A DNA stretch of 56,000 nt. Source: Glandiceps talaboti. Taxonomy: Eukaryota > Hemichordata > Enteropneusta > Spengelidae. The position numbers and the translations under genes were made by a program. This document shows positions 1 through 9,730 of the stretch, piece after piece. Numbering within the stretch: position 1 is the stretch's first letter; every line of letters starts with the position of its first letter. The notes under the pieces were generated by a model, which saw nothing but the letters and a program-made list of their open reading frames with translations, searched no databases and had not been told where the DNA came from. The stretch lies in the NCBI RefSeq assembly GCF_964340395.1, contig NC_135557.1, positions 11,500,046 to 11,556,045 on the forward strand, written 5' to 3'.

Positions 1-502
1 AAACTAACGATAATTGTAATAAAATTGCCGACATTTGTAATAAACTTTGACATTTGTAATAAACTGACGACATTTGTAATAAAATTGACGACATTTGTAA
101 TAAACTAACAACATTTGTAATAAAATTGACGACATTTGTAATACAATTGACGACATTTGTAATAAACTAACAACAATTGTAATAAAATTGCCGACATTTG
201 TAATATAACGTTGCCGACATTTGTAATAACTTATTAACGACATTTGTAATAACATTGCCAACATTTTTAATAAACTAACGACATTTGTAATAAAATTGAC
301 ATTTGTAATAAACTAACGACAATTGTAATAAAATTGCCGACATTTGTAATAACATTGCCGACATTTGTAATAAAATTGCCGACATTTGTAATAAACTAAC
401 GACATTTGTAATAAAATTGACGACATTTTTAATAAACTAACGACATTTGTAATAACATTGCCGACATTTGTAACACAATTGCCGACATTTGTAACGACAT
501 TT
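1..502 (+). repeat. Tandem array of a 20-22 bp motif (left arm)
   Basis: About 24 imperfect head-to-tail copies of a motif close to GACATTTGTAATAAAATTG, alternating with a variant ending in AAACTAAC. The array starts before the window edge. The same motif recurs in the opposite orientation at 2002-2187, so the two arrays form long inverted arms around a 1.5-kb centre. Open reading frames through this array are products of the repeat and are not genes. Confidence 0.9.
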
Positions 503-1780
503 AAAGTTAAACTGACAGTAAAAATTTACAAAATAAGTGCCTCATCTTCACCAATCCTAGATTTCAACAAATTAAACACCTGGATCTAAGAAACTTTATC
601 AAAATTCCCTGTGTAAAAACTTATTCTACAAGTTAAGCCAGGGAAGTTTTGCGCCGGTATTTAGCACCAAAAATTGACACAGAACTATATTGTTATGTAT
701 TTACTTCTATGATTCAAATCCAAAATTCTTCCTTTATATATCAGAGTTTATCTTTGTTTGGCCTGTCATAGGTTTGTGTTTATAAAACCATCAGGCAAAT
801 ATTGGCAAGCGATTACGTTTCTTTTTATACGTAAGTACAATTAGTTCACAGACCAACAATAATCGAACCTGGAAACTGGTATGTGTGTCGCTAGACTTTG
901 GTGAGATATAGTGATATACAGTATCCATAACACCAAGTGTCCGTAATGTATGATGTCTGAAATATTCGCCTTTATGCATATTAATCTCTTCACACTCACG
1001 GACAAGAATATGTCCCTGTAGACTTATTGATATACTAACTAATTTGTTTTTAAAAAATACTCATACCACTTACTTCTCAAGCCATTATGAAGCTTTCAAT
1101 TTTTGCCCCAAAATGCACTCTAAAATTGGTTGTGAAATCGCCGTTTCTAAGATTTCTAGAGAAATCAGTTTGTAGGTAGTCAACCGACCAGCTAACCAAC
1201 CAACCAACCAACCAACCAACCAACCAACACTTTGTCCGCAATGATTAAAATATATACATTCGATCATACAACCACAAATGGATTGATGATGCTAGTTCGT
1301 ATATTCACTCATCACTCAGAAGCCTTCACAATCACAAACAACTCATACATTTGCCGCTTGTACACTAGAGGAAGTAAGATTTAAGAACTAGATAAAATCA
1401 GGTTAGAAAACAGATTGAAATTACTTTTTAGCTACCCTCCATACGCCCGTCTTTCCTCCGTCAGTCAGTCAGTCAGCCAGCCAGCCAGTCAGTCAGTCAG
1501 TCAGTCAGTCAGTCAGTCAACCAACCAACCAACCGACCAGCCAACCAGCCAACCAACCAGCCAACCAACCAACCAACCGACAAGTTATCTTTTGACAAAG
1601 TCAATTTAACAACACGTCCACCAATGATCAAAATTTACATTCGTTCAATAAAGCACGACGTGTTCATCAAGTGAATTATGATTTGAACTGATGGGTCAGT
1701 ACATGAGTACTGCTGGGTATATAATGTAGGTACTAGCAGGTAAGTAAGTAGCTAGGTAGATAAGTAGACTTATTATTGAC

Positions 1781-1859
<79 letters not shown>

Positions 1860-2001
1860 CAAAGACTCAAAGATCCAAGTGGCTGACATAATTGTTGTAA
1901 ATTAATTCTAGGAAGCCTGTAATGACGATATTTTAAATCATTTCTAAGTTTAGAATGAGTAATTCCATTTCTTTTAAAGTCAGAGAGGAACCCCCTTAAC
2001 C
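503..2001. other. Non-coding centre with several tetranucleotide repeats
   Basis: No supported gene. It holds (AACC)n at about 1190-1228, (CAGT)n followed by (CCAA)n at about 1461-1580, and (TGAT)n at about 1777-1858. The flank after the first AACC tract (1230-1268) resembles the flank after the second (1615-1655), so the centre contains a diverged internal duplication. Confidence 0.7.
1777..1858. repeat. (TGAT)n microsatellite
   Basis: About 20 almost perfect TGAT/ATTG units in a row. Reading frames that give repeated Q-S-I-N residues here are microsatellite artefacts. Confidence 0.95.
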
Positions 2002-2187
2002 TTTTTTTATTACAAATTTCGGCAGGTTTATTACACATTTTTTTCTGAAATTTATTACAAATATCGGCAATTTTTATTACAAATGTCGTCAGTTTATTAC
2101 AAATATCGGCAATTTATTACAAATGTCGGCAATTTTATTACAACTTTCGGTTTATTACAAATTTCGGCAATTATTACAAATGTCGGT
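2002..2187 (-). repeat. Tandem array of the 20-22 bp motif (right arm, inverted)
   Basis: About nine units of TTATTACAAATGTCGGCAA type, the reverse complement of the array at 1-502, with somewhat more divergence between units. The array ends at 2187, where LINE coding sequence on the - strand begins. Confidence 0.85.
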
Positions 2188-4680
2188 TGTACAGTACCTC
2201 TTTGTAAAAGTTTGAAAAACTCAACTTTAGGTTATTAATGCCAAAATGACAATTAAACTGAAAATTTCCTCCTATAGACTGTAAGCGCCTTTGGTAAAGC
2301 TTTTTCCAAGGATGGGTGATGGAGGGATCAAAGAATCGTTTTAACCACATGATGCGGAAGGTCTTGTGCATTGTAAAAATGTCTGGTGCTCTAAGACCAC
2401 CATCGCCCATTTCTGACATCAACACATTTCTTGAAATACAGTCTCGACCATTCCAAATAAATTGAAAATTTTTGCTTTAATACTGTTAAGAATTTCTTTA
2501 GGGACATATGACATTCTCATAATGTACACTAATTTCGAGATAGCAAGACTCTTTACAATTTGTATTTTCCCCAATAATGACAAACTGCGTTGTTTCAAAA
2601 AACGCAATGTTGATTCCAAACTTTCAATTGGCTTAGCATAATTCAACGCTGTAGCCCATTGAGTATCATGTGAAATATAAACCCCTACAATTTTCAATGG
2701 TTTTGAAGCACACATTATACCAAAGGGCTTGTCTACTCTACTTTTCCAGGGTCTAAGCCACATGGCTTCGGTTTTCCCAATGTTCGTTTTCAGACCAGAA
2801 ATTTTACCAAAACTATCAAGTAAATCAAAAAGATGCTTTATGGAAGACTCATCACCAACAAAGCAGGTTAGATCATCGGCGAAAGCGCACTCGGTAACAA
2901 CTGTATTACGCAAATGAATACCTTTGATATTTTTGTTAGCCCTTAGAGAAATCAAAAATGAAGAGAGATGGGGGTAGCGGATCTCCTTGATGGACTCCTC
3001 TTTCAATTTTGAAATATCCTGTTGTGTATCCATTATTCATGACTGAACTCTCAACATCTGAGTAAAAAGTTCTAACCTACTTTATCAAGGATGGTCCAAA
3101 TTAAAGGCGTTTAAGCAGGCAAATAAAAAATTCCACTCAAGAGAATCAAAAGCCTTTTCAAAATATATTTTGCTACTAAAAAAGTAAAATACCTGGGATG
3201 TTTAACTCAGACGTACACGCAAGTACTTCCTCAATCAAACGGATACAGTCAGAGATGTCTCTGCCTTTCACAAATGCCGATTGAGTATGAGAAATAATAT
3301 TTGGTAGGATCTTTTCCATTCTTTTTGAAATGCAACGTGACCCAATCTTGGCATCAATATTAATCAGTGAGATCGGTCGCCAGTTTTTAATGAATTGTTT
3401 GTCTTTACCAACTTTTTCTATGAGAGTAATAATTTTTGACGCTGATGAGATGTCGACATACAACATTTTTCATGAGCATAGTTAATTGAATCTACCACAC
3501 ACGGTCCTACAATGTGCCAAAACTAACATAAAATTCAACCGGGAGGCCATCGTTACCAGGTGTTTTTCCTTTTGTCATAGAGATAAGGGATTTATATGCC
3601 TCCCCAAGGGTAATCGGACCTTCTAAACTGTTTTGTTCATCTTGTGAAAGTTTTGGAATATTCAACTGAGAAATAACATTATTTGGATTACTGGGGTTTT
3701 GAGAATGACTATGATGACTGCTATACAGATTACTATAAAACGATTTCAATTCTGAGAGAATATCTGACTGGTTCCGTTTGACCTCGCTATCACTACCAAT
3801 GATTGTCTGGATATGAGACCTGGTTTGATTTCTCTTTTCAAGGCCTAGAAAATATTTCGTACTCTTTTCACCCATTTCCACCCATATCGCTCTAGAGCGG
3901 ACAATTATCCCTTGGGTGATATAGTCGTATAGTGAATCTAACTCGATTTTAGCATTGTTCAGGAGCTCAGCGGTTTCGGATGAAGGGTTAAGTTGTCGCT
4001 ATACAAAATGTCTAAATATTCTAGTTTCTTTTCAAGTTCGCTTATTCTATGACGTCTCTCCCTAGCTTTTTGCTTACTGTACTTGATAGTGAAATTCCTT
4101 ATCCTGTATTTAAGGAGATCCCATAGAAGGCTTTTACTGTGAATATCAGCATATGCACCACACCAATCATGAAAATTTGAATTGATTTGATCGAGGTAAT
4201 CTCTATCGTTCAAGAGGCTAAAATTTAATTTCCAGTGGGACGGTCCCCTTTTCGAATCTCGCGAGTCCAATGAGAGGACAACTGCTGAGTGAACACTAAA
4301 TGACACAGGGCAAATGTCTGTCGAATCAGTAATAGTTTGCGTATGGTCAGAAATGAAAAAAATAATCAAGTCTACTACTCACATGGGAGGGCCCACCTCT
4401 CAACCATGTAAATCGCCGATACCCTGGGTTGCGAATACGTCAGATATCGATTAAATCGTATTTTTCCATCAAGTCATAAAGTATCTTCTTAGATTTAACC
4501 CAAGTATGTGGATTTCCACTCAGGCGATCCATTGTTACATCATATGTGAAATTGAAATCCCCTCCAAGTACAATATGAGTATCTGGCTCACACTCGATTT
4601 CTTGAATGCAATGCTCAATTTGTTCCAGAAAAGAACTGTGAAATTTCTCGTCATTTGGCGCATAAATATTGATTAGCAAG
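2188..4680 (-). mobile_element. Degraded LINE, L1/Tx1-group ORF2 remnant
   Basis: Reverse-strand pieces in order from 4680 down to 2188 give one broken ORF2. At 4440-4679 is the middle of an apurinic-type endonuclease (motif GGDFNFTYD). Next come a linker region (3959-4369) and the segment before the reverse transcriptase (3507-3881, with KYFLGLEKRN and GNDGLPVEFY). Reverse-transcriptase blocks follow: NWRPISL and AFVKGRD at 3176-3466, and AFADDL at 2419-3033. The pieces are split by frameshifts and stops, and the first part of the endonuclease is missing, so the copy is 5'-truncated and dead. Its 3' end is cut by the inverted minisatellite arm. It may have removed the upstream exons of dioxygenase copy A. 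Confidence 0.85.
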
Positions 4681-4771
4681 AATGGGGAAGAGTCGGGCTG
4701 CGTGCTGATTGGTTGATTATGTATGACGTATGACTATATAATGAGTTCATCAGAAACGGCAACAATGTTAA

Positions 4772-4796
4772 CAACAACAACAACAACAACAACAAC
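4772..4796. repeat. (AAC)n microsatellite
   Basis: A short run of about eight AAC units sits between the LINE remnant and the first recognisable bases of dioxygenase copy A, where the array sequence resumes after the insertion scar. Confidence 0.85.
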
Positions 4797-4829
4797 GTAT
4801 AACACAAAATATGAATCAATAAATGTAAT

Positions 4830-5410
4830 TCACGACAGAAGAATTGGGAAGATCATAGATTTGAATATCGTTGGGAGGAGAACGACTCACTGTTTTATTG
4901 GCAAAATCAACCTGCATTCCGAACACATCCATTGACAGGTTAGTAAACAAACTTTCTATTCTGCTATTCTAAATATAACAATTTTTGTCATCAAGTTACC
5001 TTTGGAGAATAGTCTACAATGTACCTTATTTCTAGTAACAGCCTGAGTTAATGTTTTCCTTCTTATTTAATGAATACATTTCGAAATGAAACGCAATCTT
5101 GTTGTTTGTTTTCCCCAAAAGGTGAATGTGTATGGTTCAACCAAATTACTAGTCAACATGCATCGTATTTCTTTGACCATCCAAACTTTGCTGACAAGGA
5201 CATCCCAAATTGGCAATACCCCTACCACAGTGTCTATGGTGATGGAAGTGAAATTGAAATTGAAGTTATTCAGCATATTCGTGGCAGACAGCAGTTGGTT
5301 TTCAGATGCAGAAATCTGATGTATTGGTCTATGATAATATTTACGCCCAGCATGCAAGAATCGGATACACATGCAAACGTAAACTGCTAGTCGCTTCAAC
5401 AAATGACTAG
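4830..5410 (+). pseudogene. Dioxygenase copy A: exons 3-4 remnant, frameshifted
   Basis: This is a 3' fragment of the TauD/TfdA-like dioxygenase family. Exon 3 is recognisable from about 4855 to 4938 (FEYRW...DSLFYWQNQP, then a GT donor), but its first half is corrupted beside an AAC repeat. Exon 4 begins at 5122 after a CAAAAG acceptor and matches the intact copies (GECVWFNQIT, IPNWQYPYHS). A 10-bp deletion just after HIR (about 5281-5282) shifts the frame before the distal iron-binding histidine, so the original reading frame is lost. The aligned stop codon is at 5408-5410. Exons 1 and 2 are absent; a LINE remnant occupies the upstream position. Clearly a pseudogene. Confidence 0.85.
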
Positions 5411-5558
5411 CAAACTAAGGAGTCTAAACTTACTCTAACATCACACATTCGCATTTTAGTGTCATTGTGACTGCACACATTGTACGAATGGTAATATTTC
5501 AACCCTTTATAACTTACGTATTTTTTAAAAAAATATTCTGTCTGACTGACTGACTGAC

Positions 5559-5630
<72 letters not shown>

Positions 5631-6560
5631 AAAATGGTTCGCTCAATTGAAACATATATAGTCACACACATTCTATAATTATTCTATTGACCAAGTCTAA
5701 GGGCTTTAGACTTCCACATATTGTGTGGACCGGTGCTTCGTATTGTAACTCTGACTGAAGGTGTTGGATCAAGTTTAACGGTGGGGACGTGAGAGCACGC
5801 CACTTCTTGTAGATAGTGTTTAGCAGAAGATTGTTTTATTTCGAATTTCAAGTTAAACCACTTTTAAATATATCTGTGACACTAGCTTCAGGTTTGTAAA
5901 TGTGTATAACTAATCGTGCTGAATAGTGCTGTATTCTCTCTAGTGATCATTTGTTACTTAATACTAATAGTGGGGATCATATATTTGCACACTATTTTAA
6001 TTTTGAAGGGACGAGGGTTTTGGAAGCAGTTTCTTTCAAAATTGCTGTTTAATGTTTCTTTTAAGGAGGCCTTGCATCTCGTTTGCTTTATTTGCACCGT
6101 GTTTGATGTGATGTTTCCATGAAAGGCTGCCCTCTATGGTGTTATGTATGAAAAAACTATACGTGTAATTTGCGGTTTATTATATTGAACGTTATAGATC
6201 AGTAATGTGTGTAAGTAATGAAATTCAATACATTAATTTCCCAGACATTGTTTAAGGGAATGCATTACACACAAAACAATAGTATGTGCCTTAATGCGGC
6301 CGGACTACTGGTTCCACAGCTATTAGTCTCATTTTCAACCCGACAATTCGTCTCTCTCGGCGATTCATCACACTATGAACATGGTGATTTTCAACTCGCC
6401 CCAGACTCATCTGTTCAAAATCTGACTTCACTTCCTTTCACCTTTGACATTAAGGAGTGCGTATCACGTGATTCGTTTGATTGTTGGAGCAACGCGCGTA
6501 ATTTATTAGGTGATATGAATTTTGAACTAACATCACGCCATTCATGATTCTGCTGTTTTA
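5411..6560. other. 3' flank of copy A, paralogous to other inter-copy spacers
   Basis: No gene. Parts align by eye with the spacers after the fuller copies. Examples are the block around 5985-6130 (compare 14920-15100 and 22500-22680) and the block around 6290-6545 (compare 15240-15480 and 22800-23060). Short open frames here are conserved as DNA only. A (TCTG)n tract is embedded at about 5541-5628. Confidence 0.65.
5541..5628. repeat. (TCTG)n microsatellite
   Basis: About 18 TCTG units preceded by a few TGAC units. The equivalent position after other dioxygenase copies keeps only one or two units (CCTGTTTGACTGTC type), so the expansion is specific to this copy. Confidence 0.95.
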
Positions 6561-8896
6561 TTTTTAAGAAATGGTGTATTACTGGTATGGGTGTATTGCA
6601 CACCACCATACACTATAATTACTTTTTATCTATGTTTCAAGTTCCATAGGAAGAATCTAGTATGCAACTGATATTTCGATCGACTGATCGATTTATTGAT
6701 TTATTGGTTATTTGATAGATATTTATCTTTTTTTTTTATCTTATTATTTTATTACCGTTGTATCATTAATTGACGGTTTTATCCTTATTTTGTAATTATT
6801 TTATTCATTACATCATCGTTATTTAAGGATTAGTTCACGGCTTTATCATTATTTTGTACTCAATTAATAATTATTTGATTGCGTTATAATTAAGCCACCA
6901 TTATTTGATCATTTGTCTATGATTTTATGATTATTTAACAATTATTTGTCTGTAACAAAGTATTTCATTTGCATCATTTCCAGTAACCTTTGGCTTCTTG
7001 ACTGAGTGAGTGAGTGAGTGAGTGTGGTACATTTGGTTCTCAGAGCACCATACACGCAGCCAATATAACAAGCAGATAATGTATATGAGTGTCTAACAAT
7101 TAAACCTGCCGAATTCAAAGCATTGGCGAAAGAAACTGTTACAAACAGGGAACGTATGCAAACTAATGAATTGGATGTATAACATTGGTATAGCATATTG
7201 CAACAGCAGAGATTTGTTTCAAATTTAATCTTTTGATAAGGTACAGTTTATTGCTTCTTCATGTGTACATGAAATACCAGGAGAACTTGAATTTTGTTTG
7301 TGAATGTGAACTATTTATGTTAAGCCGTACGACTGTTCTTATCAAATGATCAAATTGTAATACAAGTCTCTGTACTCCATTATTATGTTGCAAGTTTTAT
7401 TATCCAATTCAGTTGTTTGCTTGCCCTGTTGAACTTTCACCTAACAGGTACGCCTTCAAAGGTACCCATCAGAGCCTTAAATATTTATTCATATATTAGG
7501 TGTTACTCAGTTTCCATTGCATCATAAAATATTAATATTATATTGAATATCATAACAATTCGTCGAATGGGATACACCAACGTGACTTTATGTATCACGT
7601 TCGTTGAACGCAAGATATAAACACTATAGACATTGCTACCGTATTCTCTTATACTGCACTATTTATATCAACTCTCTGAAACTGAAACGGCTCCCTGTGG
7701 AAGTAGCGGTTATAGCTCATCATTAGCAGTGGGGTACTGGGTCAGAGCTTGTGTTTAGTTGTCAGTCTAGAGGTCATGGGCTTGAATCCGACTGGACACA
7801 TATTTTTCAATCTGTTTCCAAAAGTAGTGTTCTACTAATCATGACTCGATGAGAAGGCTGTATAAGTCTACCATCTTTCACTCACAAAACGAGTGCCAAT
7901 ATTGGGTGAATACCTGGTTGGATGAAACAAACAGTCCGGGACGATTACTCACAGTGAGCCCGCATATATATGCTGTATTTGAAGAGTCTGGGTGACCATG
8001 GTATATCATGTGGCTTGACTGGGAAAGCATTGATAGTTCCACAGGACTGTTAAATGACCCTGCATCATAGCTCTGTCAAGTAGTCCCTGGATTTTACCAA
8101 AAAACGTGGTTGTGTGTTTTAATGACTCCATAAAAATAGCTGAGAGCAAGTCCCAACATAAAACAATAAAGAGAAGAACAAGAAGAACAAGTGATATTGT
8201 TATAGTCATGGTAATAGACTAAACAATTGCTCCCCGTGACTTGCTGTCTCGGCTATGTAGCCATTGAAATTAAAGTACCTATAACCTTGTGTCATCTTTG
8301 ACCCAAACTTAAAGCCTTCTTTGTTCGATATTTAACAATACAACTTTATTGAAAATCTGAGGCTATGGGTCTCCTTTATTTACTGCTTCTAGCTTTCTAT
8401 CAGAAATCGTGATTCTTTTGATCCAGTACTTTATGAACAATAAACCGTGTGACGGTTGTTTAAATGTCTAACTGTAATCTATGACACAGGTAGCCTACAT
8501 AATCAACTGTACGATCTAACCATATAATGATAGGGAGAGGTGGTTTTCAATATCGCCCAAAATTTCTGAATGATAACGACCGATTGCCAACATATGAAAC
8601 ATGACACAACACAACTCTTTGGTCTTGCAGTTTTATGCTAAAGTGATATGAAAACACATTAATGTCAGGGTATACGGACATGTAACATGGTCTTGCTGCT
8701 AGACTTTCAGGCTTTCTCTCTTTCTTTTCGAGAGCCCAACGCCGATGTTCCATCCTCGATAAAGCGACGTTCTGACACACATCGCATCGTATACGTATCA
8801 CTGAGACGAAAACCCGAAGGTCTAGCAACTCAGCTACGTGCAAACACGGACAAATATGTAACCCTGGGTTCATGACCGCTGTTGACACGTGACAGG
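6561..8896. other. AT-rich intergenic region, no gene recognised
   Basis: Contains low-complexity ATTATTT-rich sequence (6690-6960), a short GAGT repeat near 7001-7024 and a weak tRNA-SINE-like patch (7715-7990). No reading frame here shows a recognisable domain. The 5' flank found upstream of copies F, D and H is not present before copy B; homology to those copies begins only about 17 bases before the B start codon. Confidence 0.6.
7715..7990 (+). mobile_element. Possible degenerate tRNA-derived SINE
   Basis: A box-B-like GGCTTGAATCC (about 7789-7799) lies downstream of a weak box-A-like stretch, followed by roughly 190 bases of body sequence. The arrangement fits an old tRNA-derived SINE, but no poly-A or repeat tail and no target duplication were found. 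Weak call. Confidence 0.3.
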
Positions 8897-8914
8897 GCAC
8901 GTCAGCAAGAAAAC

Positions 8915-9653
8915 ATGGCACTGTATGGAATCATTACGACCAATACAACATGTATGAAGCCGATTCACATATTTCTGTTTATGGCTAGTAAACGAATTTC
9001 ACCATGGAAGGTTAACAGTGGATTGGTATCAAGTGTTCGACATCCCATGGCATATAGAGATCACAGTGTGCATGTGAGTGCAACAGACAGCTTCGTCTAT
9101 CACAAACGCGTTGAGATTACGAAGCCCCATTTCCAACCTCGCATAGCAGAAAGAGAATGGCTTCCTGGATCAACATTTCCTGGCCACAATTTACCCGAGT
9201 ATCTGGCGTGTCCCAGGGAAAACAGGCCAGCAGTTTATGAAGCAGCATCATCGAATGTTTCGATTGAAACGTGGGCGGAAAGAGCTCGTGCCATAATAGA
9301 TGAACGACTTCACAACTATGGGACCATTCTGTTTAGAAGGTTACCACTGAAAAATGCCGGCGACTTCTCACGATTTGTTAAAGCATTAGGCTACCAAAGT
9401 GCAAGCTATGCTGGAGGTATTGGGGCAAGACATGAGGTCAGCGAAATGGTATTCACTGCCAGTGATATCGACCCACCTATCTTTACCTTAGAGCCACACA
9501 ATGAAATGTCTTACATCAGTCATCCGCCAATGAAGGTTAGTTAGGGAGCCTTCAGTAATTGCAGTTTGGGGGGTCTCTTTTTAGTACAACTGAACTGAAG
9601 GTTCAGTAGTACTATAGGCATGTTTGCCTGTCTGTTTCCCTGTGTATGTGTAT

Positions 9654-9730
<77 letters not shown>

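Larger units (their letters stand above)
1..2187. mobile_element. Candidate foldback-like element (left end outside window)
   Basis: Two arrays of the same short motif lie in opposite orientation (1-502 and 2002-2187) around a centre with no convincing coding sequence. The right arm abuts the coding region of a reverse-strand LINE that stops abruptly there (about 2188). Long inverted repeats built of short tandem units are the hallmark of foldback elements, and the position suggests insertion into the LINE. The left border cannot be seen, so the class is an inference; an inverted pair of ordinary minisatellites is the alternative. Confidence 0.4.

Noticed and set aside
1733-2038. Reverse-strand frame of 101 codons ending in Q-S-I-N repeats
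   Set aside because: A third of it is a TGAT microsatellite and its start is in the minisatellite arm; the middle has no recognisable domain. It might be displaced LINE sequence but I cannot support that.
5067-5402. Reverse-strand frames opposite exon 4 of each dioxygenase copy
   Set aside because: Antisense shadows of conserved coding exons; the same is true near 13.3-13.6, 21.1-21.3, 35.3-35.6 and 42.7-43.0 kb.
6218-6547. Open frame of 109 codons after copy A
   Set aside because: Its DNA is shared with spacers at 15.2, 22.8 and 37.2 kb, but the frame is not kept there; non-coding paralogy.
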